Shown here piece after piece: positions 40,005-53,817 of a DNA stretch of 64,000 bases. A program made the translations under genes and the position numbers. The notes below the pieces were generated by a model. It did not search any database, was not told the origin of the DNA, and saw nothing but the letters and a program-made list of their open reading frames with translations. Source of the DNA: Telopea speciosissima (Eukaryota; Streptophyta; Magnoliopsida; Proteales; Proteaceae); NCBI RefSeq assembly GCF_018873765.1, contig NC_057924.1, forward strand, positions 6,262,001 to 6,326,000, written 5' to 3'. Each line of letters opens with the position of its first letter. Position 1 is the stretch's first letter.

Positions 40005-43000
40005 TCAGAGCTGCAATGCCAGGTCTGGCTGTTGAGAGTCTACCAGAATGCCAGACGATTGCCGCACTGGAGACCCTGATGATTGGAATCCAATGTTCAA
40101 GTCAGGAGGCAGCATATCCTGTATTTGTTTTGGCCGAGTATGTGGCACAAGGCCATGCCATGGCGACTGCACCTGAAACCTTGATAAGTCGGTGGTTGCA
40201 AGTTGAGGGAAAATAACTGGTCTGTTGTTTTGAGACCGTGATTCCTCACCAGAACGAACAGGATGTGGAAGGAAAGCCTGAGGGGGGAACATCTTTTTCT
40301 CTTGCTGCAACTGCAGCCCTCCAGAACGAGGAGATTCCTCACAAAATCGTGAAATAGGTGGGTGTTCTCGAGCTGGGTTGTACAGAGAAGCTGCAGCAAT
40401 CTGCATTTTGGAAGGATCTATGTTGTCTGTTGATTTGAACTCAGCAGTCCCAATGGACATCCAAGTGCGGGCAGCAGTGATGGCAGCAGTGTTTGAATCA
40501 TCTCTTCTCAGGGATGGAATGGATGGCATAACCTGTTGAGCACCAACTGAAGTACAGTTCAAAGATTTCTGCTGGTTTTGTGTCTTCTCAGCCAACATTC
40601 TCATCAACAAAACTGGGTCACTAAAACTCTCCTGATTTCCATGGGGAAAGTATGTTTCTGCCCTGCTGTGTTGACTAGAAACGGAGTCAGAGAATGAACC
40701 ATTCACTTTATTGCCATCCAAACTGCCACTCACAGCTTTACCAGTAGGCAAACCTCCATCAGCAACCCCATTGGCTTCTTTCTGCTTGGGGGGTACAGAT
40801 TGCACAATATTTCTGTGCCTAGAAACCATATCCAGCAACCTCGAAGTAGTCATTTCAGAACCATAATCAAATTGCTTTCGTGCAGCAATCTCACAGGGGT
40901 TCCCACTGGCAGAAGAGCTATTCGATTCAGCTTTCTTAAAGACATTACCATCAGACTTTGCGGTGGTTACTGGTTTCTGCTGCTGACATGTAGCACCAAT
41001 TATTGATCTGGTCCCAGAAACACTGAACAATTTCCCATCTAAATTAGGCCTACTAACAGAACTCACCTTTGCAGGTTCTGTGGTCTTACTAGAAGTTGTC
41101 ATCTCTGCTGAATTCAAAGTTTTGAAACCCAGGTTAGCATCATCTTGAACAGCTTTCAAACCCTCTGCCTTCTCCTCTTTCCTTGAATCAGCAGTACAGT
41201 TCAAATTTGCAGCACAATCCGGTTCTTTTCGCATATTTCTGTCAAGCATTAATACTGGGGTCGGAAGTGGTTCATATTCCCCAACCCAGCCACGGCCAAA
41301 TTTCATCCCAGCAGGCAGGGACTGCTCAATTTTTCTGGAGGCAACTTTCCAAGCAACAGGTCCAAGTGTTGCAGCAAAACGAGCCAGGCTCCTTGCATAA
41401 GAATGATCTGCATGAAGCCCGACCTGATTCAAAAAATTGAAACCAGATGAGTAAAGACGCCAAGGGTAAAAGGGGAGAAATCAATTTTTTGTTACATACT
41501 GCAACCATCTGCTTGCTTTCGCCTTCAAAAGTCGTAAAGGTCGAATCCATTCTGACCACAGGTTGATTGGATAAATTATAAGTTGCACGACGGTTTTCAT
41601 CAACCACAAATGGCTTCCTTCCATATTTAGATGGGAGCCCCTTCCCTAATGCAGGAGAACAATCAAAGCAATTAGCAGCAAAACATGTGAACAATGATGA
41701 AGATAATACTTCTCAATACATGCCTTACTTTAAATCTGTCTCTAGGTCAAAAGGTGAACAATGGTGAAGATAAGAGTGCTCAAAACATTCCTTATTTTCA
41801 GTTGGTCGAAAGGACAAAAAATTTATGACAATGCACACCATATTGCAGGATTTCCTTAGGGATTCAATCCATCCCAAAGACAAATAAGGGTTACATTTAT
41901 ATTGGCTAAATCAGCCAGCTTCTATATGAGTCCATTTGTTGTAACATACTCTTCCAAGAGATGATCAATACTCTGGAAAGTTTATTGGACTTCATACTTT
42001 TATTTTTTTAACCTCTTCTAAAGAAAGCCAAAATTAACATTACAAGAGACAATCCGTAACAGTAACGTTCATTGAAAATCTAATGCAGGTCTAACTACCT
42101 TGTTTATCAAAACTATCAGCATCCTGATTCAACAATCTCCTCAAAACTTTTGTTAATGTCCATCTTACAAAATATGGGGTTTTTTTCACCCACCCGCCGG
42201 GGGGGGGGGGGGAGTTCAAAAAAATGAAGACGGCCATAACCTTACATGAAAGTTGCTCCTCCGTCTTTTCTGGCTTATTATCAATCAGAGAAGAATTCCC
42301 ATCTACAGGTCCATCAGTATTGTTAGACCTCTCACAACCACCAGCCTGTATCACATTTGACCAGGTACCGGTATCTCCTGTTGTAGCAAGAGTGGCACCT
42401 GAAGAGAAATCAGAGCCAACAGGCTCCTGTGCAGTCCTGCAAGAGGACTTCTTTATTGGTTTCTTCATGGCAGAATTGGATTTTGTTTTCTGGTCCAACT
42501 TGAGCTCTTTCTCAGCACGCTCAATTCCAATCCTTAATCTCTGGAATTTCTTTTTTGCCAGCTCTTGTATGGAACGTGCCTTTTCAAAACAATTAAGTGA
42601 GAGATTAACAATTAAACAACTGTATAAGTTAAACAAACAGAGAGAGAACAGAAATCAATCAAAAGTCTTACCTGTTTAAAGTATATTGTTTCTGGAGCAT
42701 TATATTGCATTGCATTTGTGCAAATCAGGAAAATATCACTCTGCATTCAAGACAGCAAACTTTAGAAACCAGTCCTTTAAAATATCAAAAGAATAAGGGC
42801 ATTGTCTCCCCCCCCCCCCCCTTCCCCAACTCTGATTCTAAAGGAAGCATTTAAATTCATTTGGATTAGTAGAATAAAGTAGAGCAGTTATGCCATCATA
42901 GTATGAGTCAGCTAGAAGACAGAAAAATAATGCTACCAAAAGTACACACTACTTGGTTTTTGACATCATATCTAGTCATGCCATAACACTGCATGTAATA

Positions 43001-46000
43001 TGTCTGTATTTCACTCCCTCCAACTCAGGAAACTATCATTGCAATAATTAATAACTTACGAGCCTCTCGGTACCACATTATACCAAATTATCAACCTAGG
43101 ATTTCCACATTCCTTGGCATACAAGTCATCTCTCTTCGGTAACCCCCAGTTTGTGAGAACATAAATTTGCTCTTGAAGGTCCATTCATTTCCATAACTTC
43201 TTTCTCCATCTATAAGTTCTAGAGAATGTTTCTCGTCATCAATGTCACCTATGTATGAGGCAGAAACACAGGTAACACATGCAAGAGTCCACAGGGGTCT
43301 AGCTATTTCCAATCTAGAAATCAAGCATGGAGAAAGATTTACAGAATATTTCAAATATGTGTAAATATTGAAGGAGAAAATGTCCTTTACATGGCCCAGC
43401 TAAGAGAATCTTTTTGAAAGGCCTTAATATCGACCAAGTCACGGTTTAGTTGGCAGTCAGATTTTGTAGACATGTTAACGTCAACTCTATCTATCTCTTA
43501 CCTTCAATCCAAGCCCACTTTTCCATGTGAAGACATAAAGCTTGCAGAATGGTTGAAAACCTAGCTTTGCAAAGAGGGTTCCAACTGTTGAAATATAAGG
43601 TTTAAAGCTCAAACATGGCGCACAATACTGTTGAGTGTTGACTCGGGAACCCAAAAATTTGACACATGGCTAAAGATCAAACAATTGGCTAACAAAGCCC
43701 GCACTCCACATGCCTCAAAGAGGGTGGGCTGCATAGACAAGCTTATATTGGCATCTCTTAAAGAAACATTAGCTCATATAACAATTGTAGTAAGAAAAAT
43801 AAAGTTTGCCATAAAAAAATCCAAAAATAAATTTAATATACATATAGAAACAAGACAACATTGAAAAGGTATCAATACAGGAAAGATTTTTTTTTCCGAA
43901 TAAAAATTGAAACAGATAAAAATACTGGTGGTTATAAAAAGGAAAATGAATATAAGAAAACACCAGAATTTTAAAAAACAAAAGAAGGGTATACATATGA
44001 TATGTATTTTATTTGGACAAAAACATTACTAGGGATTGAGAAATATTAACTAGGGATGGAGGACCAGCACTATTGGTCTCAGTGGAAGTCATTACCATTA
44101 ATCTTACTGCCCAATTCCTTAAATCTTGTTTTCGGAGAGAGAGAATCCACATGTTCACTAAAATATATCAAACAAATTTCCGCCAAATCCATCTCATGAC
44201 TTGACCTTATGTATATCTAGTGCCATGATGACTAGCACATGTATTAACCAAAAGCAGACATTTTATGTTTTCTCTAGGATTTTACAATAGCCAAATTGTT
44301 CATCAAGGGGAGAGGCATCATATATTTGAAGCATTGCCAGGTTTTCATTCAATACCAACCTCAACTACATAAAGATCATCCACCAAACAGTTAAATATCA
44401 GTTCCCCATACTTTGTGAAAGACACAAGAGCAAACCACCAGATTGAGGCATAAGGAAGGTATCATGCCATGCCACAGTTACACAATGAATAAGAAATTAG
44501 GAGTCATGAAATTACACTTTCAGTGGTTCTGAGTAACCCCATAGCTGAAAGAAAACAGCTGCTAATAACGGAGATAGAGATTCAAAGGTTACAATTTTGA
44601 GCTGAAAGCTAGTTTGGAAATATAAACGATTTTGAGTAAATTTACTGACCATCTAACATTTATTAGTTTCAGCTTGGTTTTTAATGTTCAGATATGCTAG
44701 AGTAATTTAGCATTTCATAAATATGGTTCTAAATTGTTGATCCAGAGCAATCTTGACCAGCAGATCCTTAGCTTAAGTAAAATTGGATCTATCCTAGCTA
44801 AATTGAAACCGTAAAGGTCCGTAATGGCCTTGAGAGATACTGGACAAGATCAGGCACTCCAGGCAAGAATCGACCGATCCTTATATCCTTGACAATACCT
44901 GCCCTCATCAGTCCTGACTTCTAAATGATATTAACTAAAGGCTTCAAGTCATTCTCAGCCGTCCTAAGGTCGAGCAGAAGGCATTAAACCAACTCAAGCC
45001 TGAGAAAGATGAGGAACACCAGTTACCTACTTATCTAGCGCTAGGCATCAGTGAGTAGGCCACCAATGCCAAAGAAAAACTAGTAGGTTCCACATAACCA
45101 ACAACATTAAACAGTCATGAGGTAAACCTAACATAAACATAGCTTGAGAATTGAGATGGTTCCCACAGTGCTGTACCCAGTCACATACCATTTCCCTCTG
45201 TAGCATGACTGTTAAGTTTTTACCCTCTTTTAACCAGTCAGGTATTATTTCCTTCGATACCTGGAGGAGAGAAAGAATTATGATTGGTTGTAGACTTTAC
45301 TGTGGAGTATATTAGACCCTATAAAAAGTCGCACCAAGTGACATAAGGAAACTATTTATGGTAGGTAAAAGACAGTTATCTCTGTGTCAGAAACTTGTAT
45401 CCATGTAAGACACACTTATTACTTAACAAAACAAATTTATAATAAATAAGGTTCTTTTATTCAATCTAGACGAAAACTTTTAAAGCACAATTAAGATCGT
45501 GAGCGTTGAAAAAGTCGGGAATTGGTAAGATTTATGTTATATGTATTAATGAATAGCCATCCAGCTGTCTGAATAGATTCCTACCTAACTAAATAAATCA
45601 CCCATCTAAACAGTAATCAGATTCCGCAACTTTACATGGAAAGACTATTCCTTTTGGTCATACTGTCATAGGAATTTAAACTAAAAAATGTGAGGTTAAA
45701 ATTCCTGTGATCCCAGGTAAGTTGACAATAACTAACATTATTTATGAAGATTCTCGGTTGTTTGGACTCTCACAATCCAAAGTGAAACTTAACGAGGAAA
45801 CAAACCAAAACACAAGCACAAAAGTGGACAAATAAGTAGACGAATATGCAAATTAACGCCATCATCTGAACATGAGAATATAACACAAAATGCTCGTCAT
45901 CCAGTACACACTGCCCACAAAGATGAGAATTATTCATTACCAAAACCTTGAAATAATAGAGAATAAAGAGAAATGACCACCCATGTAGCAGGATAAAACA

Positions 46001-48252
46001 GTGAAAAAAATGTCCTTCGAGTAGACCTTTCAAATATAGAAAAACACTAAGGCTGCGTTTGTTTCTCTGTAAAGTATTTTAAAAAAATTATTATTCATAA
46101 AAAATTTCTGCCACCTTTTTTTTGGGGGAGGGTGGGGGGGTTTACACGACCGATAAGCACATTTGAATATGACTGAGGGAAAGAATCCAGTCATATCAGG
46201 GGGATAGAGCCCTCCATGTGTGCCAAGAGTATCAGTGATCAAGATAGCATCACATTGGCATTGCATCCCAGCAAAACAATTGCAGCCTTTGCCGGAAAAT
46301 CAATACAAATTTTTATAATGATTAGAAAGGAGGCGGAAAACAATTGCAGCCTAAAAGTAAATGAATACCAGACATTCACCCAATCAATATATATATATCA
46401 GATTTTAGCAAAATGGAAAGAGTTTTAAGCTAGGGAAGCTTAACCCATCATGTCCCAAAGAGAGAACCCTCAAAACAATACGTACTGCACTAGACAATGG
46501 ACACACACACCAGTCCCCCAGTACCCAACAAACGGAAAACACCTTACCCCCATTATAGAAGAGTAGTTAATCTAGAACAGCAAGAGACCTTCACAGCCTT
46601 TCAAAACTCAGATTAAGAAACCAACCTCAAATTGTTCCAAGGTAGAATAGTCCCCATTAGCAAGCTTTTTCCTTACGGTGCCGAAGTCCATTGGATGGTC
46701 AATCACGTCATGATAATCAGGAAGCTGCAAGAACAAGCACAATCACAAACCCCAACAACATGCCTCATAAAGACTACACACCTATATTAGATTCTCAAAG
46801 TGGAAAAAGAGGAAGGTAGAAACAGCTCAAAAGATTTACCTCTTCGGGATCAACAGGTTCCGCATAAACTCCATAAGTGTCTTTCCTGCCACATTCAACA
46901 GCGAGAATCCTCTTAGAATTGCGATGGAATAACCATATTACACACACACACACACTAGCAACCCCGTACACAGGCACAGAGGGGGAGAGAGACAGAGAGA
47001 GTATGACATACTTCTGAAGCTTATCCAGAATCAACTCCACCGATTTCTTATCCGGTAATGGGAGGCTCGCTGTAGAACCAGATGGTGTGCCTGATCAAAT
47101 TGTAGAAAAAGAACTCCAATAACCAAACCAACTGGCATACGAAATATAGAAGCAAGTAAATCCCAGTTATCAAAACTAACCCGGAGCAGAGTCCATCCCT
47201 TTGGTGTCTGAATTCCGCCTTCGTTCCTGGAGGAAAAAGAAGAAAACCCATACAAGATATTTGCTTAGGAATAAGAGTTGAAAGAGCAACTATCCCAAAT
47301 GGCAAACTCGGAATCTCGAACATATATAAACATAATTAGCTATCATGTGTATTATAATGGAGACAGTGGTGAGAGAGAAGATTGAAGTGGGGTGAAGAAG
47401 ACAGGAGACAAGGAAAGGAAAGTGGAGCGTGATCAGATTCTGTAAGGGGGGTTAGTTGGCAGTTGACCCCGACCGTTAAAATCAAGGACACATCCGACAG
47501 AGTGAGTGACTGAGTAAAATAGAAGAATGTCCAATTAGAAAAATCTGAAAAAAAATATGAATGATGTAAAGATCCGCTGAGCTGGACGACTGCGGAAGAG
47601 CGGGAAGCCCACACTACTCACAATCGAAAACCCCTTTCTCTACAGTCTCTACTACCGTTACCATCAATACGGCCGTCGCCGCTGCTATTAATGCCATTAC
47701 TGCAACCAATTAGTTGTAGCAGTGAGTGAATTGATGATCGCTATACAGGCATACCTTCTTCCGATGATCAGATCCAATGGAGCGCGCATCATCTTCTTCA
47801 TCAAGATCTCCATCATCGCATTCACCATCATCGTAAACACCATCGTTGCCGTCGATCTTCCGTTTCTTAAAGGGCTTATTACCGTCTCCGTACTCCGAGG
47901 AAGAGGCAGACACGGCAGCAGTAGATGCGTGGGCCACGTTGCCTTCTGTCCGAGTTTGGCTCGGTGAAGAGTCAACACCACCACTACCACCATCACCGCC
48001 GCCAAAATCCGCTTTGTGTGGGAGCTTCAGTACTAACTTCAACTTCTTCTCTCTCCTCTCATCCTCATCGTCTTCCTCTTCATCGTCCTCGTAGAAGTCG
48101 TCATGGTAGGTTGGGTTCCGGCGACGGAGACTACGGCGAAGCTCAGATTCTGGAGTCTTATCAGGCAAACTCTGCCGGAGACCGGAAAGGCGGCCGAGAT
48201 CGGCCTTCGATGGTCTTCCCTTCTTCTTCCTCGTGATCTTAGTCTTACCCAT
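40005..48252 (-). CDS. Plant BRD-type bromodomain protein (SWI/SNF-associated family)
   Basis: Nine exons join in frame to 911 residues: 48252-47755, 47226-47181, 47090-47012, 46885-46840, 46724-46626, 42740-42672, 42579-42246, 41645-41500 and 41423-40005, all GT/AG. The N-terminus has an AT-hook-like KKKGRPSK (9-16) and an acidic run (about 51-65). One bromodomain spans about 190-295, split over exons 3-7: PLPDKKSVELILDKLQ, YGVYAEPVDPEELPDYHDVI, HPMDFGTVRKKL and CTNAMQYNAP, where Asn270 is the acetyl-lysine-contacting Asn. Downstream are DENRRATYNLSNQPV, SYARSLARFAATLGPVAWK and GRGWVGEYEPLPTP, conserved in the plant BRD family whose Arabidopsis members are subunits of a SWI/SNF complex. The long C-terminus is Ser/Gln-rich and disordered. 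Intron 5 is 3.9 kb. An in-frame ATG 54 bp upstream is an alternative start. Confidence 0.94.
42741..46625 (-). other. 3.9 kb intron 5 of the bromodomain gene
   Basis: The intron splits the bromodomain between LEQFE and SDIFLIC. It contains a C run at 42810, no gene-sized ORF and a MITE-like insertion at 46051-46351. Its flanking donor (GTTGGT) and acceptor (TGCAG) are in phase 0. Confidence 0.7.
46051..46351. mobile_element. Harbinger/Tourist-like MITE in intron 5
   Basis: The left end ggctgcgtttgtttctc and the reverse complement of the right end, ggctgcaattgttttcc, share 13 of 17 bases. Both sides are flanked by TAA (46048-46050 and 46352-46354). The left terminus resembles that of the 3 kb element at 36026. 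Confidence 0.5.
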
Positions 48253-49362
48253 CTCTTCCCTACCGACTCCAAACGTCCGTCTCTCTCCCTCTCTGGTCTG
48301 TCTCATCTCTACGCCAATATTTTTTTTTTGCTTTCGCTGGGCTTTCTCGACTCCACTTTTAGAACCGAGCCTAAGTCCGAACCTAAGGCTTGGATAACGA
48401 GGCTTTAGGTTCAGGAGTTTCGGGAATAGCGGATTATTGTTTCTCCGTGAGTTTCGGCGACGGCGTTATTGCTGCCCGCTGATCTCTGCCCGTTGCCCTT
48501 TACCCGGAGGCTTACGTGTCGTGTTTCGAGCTAGTGTTGCGTGCCGGCACGTCATATCAGAAATGTTTTTGGTCTTTTCGTTGTCCACTTTTCATAAATA
48601 CGAAAGGGTGGAGAAGTTTGAAACAACAAATGAGGGAAATAAAGGTTGTACTGTTTAAGATGATCACGGAAGGAATGGAACTAATGAATGGCTGAGATTT
48701 TTTTCAATATGTTGACTTTTCAGCGTGAACCACTAAAATAGATTTAAGGAAACAATCGATTAGGTTCGGGTTTGATCGGTTTTTACTTTGAGTCAGACTA
48801 GAACCGGACCGATGTTCGGATTCTATTAAAAGGCTTCTTATTGGTCTATTGTCGATTTGGTCTTAAATCTTTATGGGTTAGTGAAAATGATATACAATTT
48901 GTCACTTGGTATTACATGAGTTAGTCTGTGTGATAGAAGACTTTGCACAGTCATTTCAACAGCCAAATTTTAATCAAAATAAATAAGAAAAGTTGCGAAG
49001 TTGCGGATCTGGATCCTCTCCAAAGAGCATCCAACTACTGTGCATGAGGGGTGCATGTCGAGATGTGTGTTTGCGTGCATCCCGACAAGTGCACAGCGCC
49101 CCAACCGTTAGATGATTCATTGGGCTCTCCAATGCGTTAGAGAGGATCCCGATCCGTGAAAGTCAGTTTCAAATGTATAGTAAAATTATCAAAATACAAT
49201 TAAATGGCAATGAATATAAAAAACAAAGTGACACATTTTGTATACTTTCTCTACTCATTTTAAGCATTATACTTCATTAGGTATAGTATAGTAACAGGGA
49301 AGAAAACTCAATCTTTATACAAAAAATGAAAGAAAAATGCATTAATCTTATCAATTTTTTTT
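48253..49362. other. Bromodomain gene promoter side; MITE at 49009-49155
   Basis: The first few hundred bases upstream of 48252 should be 5' UTR and promoter. Further on, 49009-49155 is a short inverted-repeat element with ggatcctctcc at one end and gagaggatcc at the other. No gene is seen. Confidence 0.5.
49009..49155. mobile_element. MITE with ggatcctctcc / gagaggatcc ends
   Basis: Inverted ends flank a body containing gtgcatgtcgag and a gcatcccgacaagtgcac counterpart, so most of the element folds back on itself. A related block lies at about 13480-13552. No definite target duplication was found. Confidence 0.6.
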
Positions 49363-50742
49363 GGGTAAAGTACACGTACCCCCTTAGAATGCACCCAATA
49401 TTCCTCGTACCTCCCTAAGCGGCTCAATATTCCGCGTACCACCCCTCAATAATCCACGTACCACCCTTGCTTTACACCCCAAATGCCAGATAGATCCAAT
49501 CCGTTAAATACCACCGTTGGATGCCTAAATTTTGATCATTTTACCCTTTGTTTTATTTTTATAAATGAAAAGACCTAATTGCCCTCATTTATGTATTACC
49601 CTAACCTAATTTGAAAAGACTATTTTACCCCTAAATATTTGTTCCTAAAAACCCCAAAATGCCCTCATCTTCCCCAAATCATCATCTTCTTTTACATACC
49701 CACCACCACCATCGCCATCACCACTGCCACCACCACCCACCATTAAAGAAAATAGATAGTCTTTTCGAGCGAGGGAACTCACTGTACAAGAGTTTGATCG
49801 ACTTGTGATTTTAGGGGGAGGTCTCAAACTGGAAGCTCTATGGACTCCACGTAACAAGTGCCCCAAACAGCAAGTGGAGAGAAGGTTCGAAGTCTGAAAT
49901 CAAACCCAGCAGAGGATATGAAACCAACCTTTATTGCTGGCCTTGATCTCAAAACCCCACTTTTTGTTTCGATCTGAAACTCAGCAAGGTAAGTCGCTCC
50001 TCTATTTGTGAACACTCCTCCAAATCTAAAGCTGAATGGTCCAAGGATGAGGGACATTTCAACTATCTTCCCTTTTTTCAGATTATCACCCAAAACAGGA
50101 GATAGAGTGATCCACTTCAAAGAATGATTGCAGCAGAAATCCAAGGAAAAAAAACAAGAACGAAATAGAAAGGAAAGGATGGTAATCAAACCTGAGGAGA
50201 ACCAGGAATGAATCGAGCAGGGAAAGTGAGAAAAAGAGAAATGCAGGAGCGTAATCACGGTTCAGTTCAAACTTGTTCCAACTGACTGTTATTTTTAATG
50301 GTGGTGATGGTGTTAATGGTGGGTGGCGGTGGCGGTGGTGGTGGTGTAAAAGAAGATGATGATTTGGGGAAGATGAGGGCATTTTGGGGTTTTTAGGAAT
50401 AAATATTTAGGGGTAAAATAGTCTTTTCAAATTAGGTTAGGGTAATACATAAATGAGGGCAATTAGGTCTTTTCATTTATAAAAAAAAAACAAAGGGTAA
50501 AATGGTCATTTTCAATTAGTTTAGGGCAACAAATCAGTGAGGGTAATTAAGTCTTTTCAGATTTAAGAAAATGAAGCAAAGGGTAAAATGATCAAAATTT
50601 TGGCATCTAACGGTGGTATTTAACGGATTGGACCTATCTGACATTTGGGGTGTAAAGCAGGGGTGGTACGCGGAATATTGAATCGCTTAAGGGGGTACGA
50701 AGAATATTGGGTGCATTTTAAGGGGGTGCGTGTACTTTACCC
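49363..50742. mobile_element. Mutator-like element with long (about 380 bp) inverted repeats
   Basis: The ends gggtaaagtacacgtacc and gtgcgtgtactttaccc are inverted, and complementarity continues inward through segments such as gtaccacccc, aaaagacctaattgccctc, tttacccctaaatatt and a (cac)n-rich block: left arm about 49363-49745, right arm about 50285-50742. Flanks are T runs, so an 8-9 bp target duplication is possible but uninformative. The internal 540 bp has no recognisable protein; a GTAAGT donor-like site lies at about 49989 on the + strand, so a captured exon fragment is possible. Confidence 0.75.
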
Positions 50743-51852
50743 TTTTTTTTTCATGAGTTTTCCAAATTTGAGGTTAGATCAGGTTCTCATACGTGAACCA
50801 GTCTCGTACGCCCTTCAGCATAAAGATGGAATTCACTCAATCTCTTGGACTCCATCTATAGAAGAACTTGAACCATTGTCTCCCAATTTTGGTCCAAAAG
50901 GTTTAGTCTTACTGGTTGGTTTTTGATCTCTTAATGGTTTAAAAAACAAACCAATGTCAAAGTGATAATGAATTTGGTCAATCTTTTTGTTCGATTTGAT
51001 CAATTTCGATTGGTTCAATCATTAATCTAGACTCTTATCACTCCTAGCTTTAATGGTGTCAATTGCAAATGGAAATTGTTTACCGAAATAAAATTGAACA
51101 ACTTATGATTCAATTCGATATAAAACCTCAGAGTTTTGAAACTGATTAAATCGGCATGTTATTATTAAACTGATTATACTTACTAAACCAATTAAAAATC
51201 CTTGTTAGTCTTGTCAATTTATATACATTCGCTAGTGTTTTGCAATGTATTTATACAATGTAAATTAATTTAAATTATTTTTATTATTTAAGTCGACCTT
51301 ACTATAAAACGGGGAAATTTGGACCTTAAAAGGGTGTGGTTCAAGCCTAACACTATAAGATTGTTTTAGTAAACTTTTAAAATAGGTATGTTCCAAATTG
51401 GACCTAGAACTGTTAACTCAAATCAACAACCAAACCGAAATTAAAACTATATAAATCATTTAATTGAATCATTTATTAATTAATTTTAATTTAGGACATT
51501 AGAACTATTTAACAAATTATTCATTTTTAATTCCTATCTTCAATGCCTAGAACCAAACTAATTAACATCCGAGTAGCAAAATGTTAGCTCTCATTCATTA
51601 AAAGTTTTTTTTTTTTTTTTTTTTTTTTATATGACAAAGAGATTGTTGTCTGGGCATCTAAAGCCTACATGGGCATGCTAGCCAATAGGAGCACGAACAA
51701 AAGCATCATCTTGGTAGGATTTTTGCCTTTTTATGGGGGTAGCACGATATTTTCATATATTTTTGTGTCTAAGCACGAGAGTCATGCGGACCACATGACC
51801 AAGTAGCGCTCTTTTCCCTTTTATTTCAATATTCATTGAAAATTGAATGTTG
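50743..51852. other. Intergenic, AT-rich
   Basis: No gene is seen. There is a T run at about 51607-51629 and a block at about 51630-51815 that resembles the dispersed repeat of 1554-1735. Confidence 0.45.
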
Positions 51853-53653
51853 ATGAGTTGATAGTTGAAACCAACTCATCAAAGAGAAAGACGCTCACTT
51901 TATAAATGAGGTTGGACTTTGGAGTGTATGGGGAGTTGGTGGAGTGAAGCCATGAAGATAAGCTGGAAGTAATGCTGGTAAGTGGTTTCCTTCCATATTC
52001 GAGGAGTGGGTCCCGATCAATGGGACCATAAAACTTACAAATTAAGGCTGCGACAATTCTAACCGTTGGATTTTGTATATTTTTTTATTGAGATGTGATT
52101 TGGTGTGGCAATGACGCTATGTGGGGTAGTTGTCAGTTTGGATTTTGGATCAACCCGAGTGAAGCACATATAGATAGGTTGAAGTTAGGGATGTAAACGG
52201 ATTGGATTCCGCTAGGATAGTGCTATATCTGCATTTGCATCTGATTAGCTTTTGGATGGATTTGGATAGTGCTAAACTGATATGGATCGAATATTTTATC
52301 CGTTTATATGTAAATATAACTTTTCAGATAGTTATAGCTTGTCCGTATCCGCATCTGTTTAACTTTCGGACGGATACGAAAACAGATTTTGACTATTCAT
52401 GTACATCCCTAGTTGTAGTGTTGTACCCGGAAAATATCTCCTTAATTCCTTGCCCAGCCCAGCTTCCTAGTTCCTCTAATAGGGGGTAGTGGACCCCACC
52501 CAAGCAAAGTGTTTGGGCAGGGGTATGGTAGTCATTCCAGCCCCACTCTGATGAACTGGGGAACTTGAGGTGATAAAGATCCATAGTACCCTAAGTTGAG
52601 TGATAAATTTTGCTTTTACACTTGTAGCAGGAACTGCTCACAGCCAATGAAATGAAATAATTCACTTCCCCTTTTGGTTCATAAATACCCTCCTAGATTT
52701 TAGTATTTTCTAAAAGACCTTTTAAGATCCCATTTCCTTGGTTCCCAGTAGGGCAGCAGGACAAGTGTAACAACAGAATGTCTTTCGTTGAGTATTGAAC
52801 TAGTAGCAGGGATTTAGGAATCGGTGTATGATATAACATTGGTCTTGGCTAGATCGGCCTATATCGAGTGGATTTGCCCTTGGACTTATTTAAAAATTTT
52901 CAATCATGAAAACTTTTAGGAATTAGACAAGAGAATAAAAAAGATTACATATTATTCTATATACACCTGAAATCCTGAATTGAGTTCCTAGGATAAGAGA
53001 ATACCAAATTTCTCATTCACTACCATTTAAAATGCATAGAGAAGTACTTGTGAAAGTAAAAAATACGCTTGGCATTTTCAGACCGTACCGTCCGTAAGTG
53101 CAAAGGATCAAAATCAATACACCTATAGAGATGTCATTTAAGACAAATCCCTTTAAATCTATTTAACTCTTTATTTTTATTGTAAATTATATATCAAATT
53201 CAATTGTGCTTCCATGATGCTTACTCACACAATATTTTTTTATTAATTTTTCTCTCTTCTTAAAAAAAAATTTTTTTTTAAAATCCATATGAGGAAGTGT
53301 AGAAAACGCATCATGTTCAGAATATCCTTTCACAAGAAATTATAGCCTAACACATGGCAATGTATAAGTGGGTTCACTCTCATTTTGGTTCAAGCTTAGC
53401 CACAAAAGAGAAGAGGTTAAAAAAAAATGAACTTTACAAAAGTGTCACAATAGGGAATTAATATAATCATACAGAATGACATGTTTGTTATTTTAAATCA
53501 TTTCCTCTTTCTCATTTTGGGCTAAAATTTTGCAAATAACATATGATGGATCATGACCTAGTGATCAATAAGATTTCAAAATTAGAAATAAAAATAAGAA
53601 GGGAGGAGCGATGGAACCAATACTTGATGATATGTGAAAGGTGCCCGTTTGGC

Positions 53654-53817
53654 GGATTTGGATCATGTGCAGCTGTGGCGGGAGCTGCACTGTGCAGCTC
53701 GAAAACCACCCCAAATATAGGGGGATGATCATTTCATATGTAGGGTCAGGTGGGACCCACCTATGAAATGATCACCTTATCCCTATTTTTGCTGTCGTTT
53801 AGCATGAGATCTTTTTC
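53654..53817. mobile_element. 164 bp insertion with 10 bp target duplication
   Basis: The insert is flanked by cccgtttggc at 53644-53653 and 53818-53827. Copy B has a single cccgtttggc at the matching place, so the insertion and its duplication can be read directly. The insert contains a gtgcagctg...ctgcactgtgcagctc inverted segment. The 9-10 bp duplication suggests a Mutator-type MITE. Confidence 0.75.

Noticed and set aside
49824-50258. 144-codon minus-strand ORF in the centre of the Mutator-like element
   Set aside because: No domain is recognised and the + strand has a donor-like site in the same place, so neither strand can be called coding.
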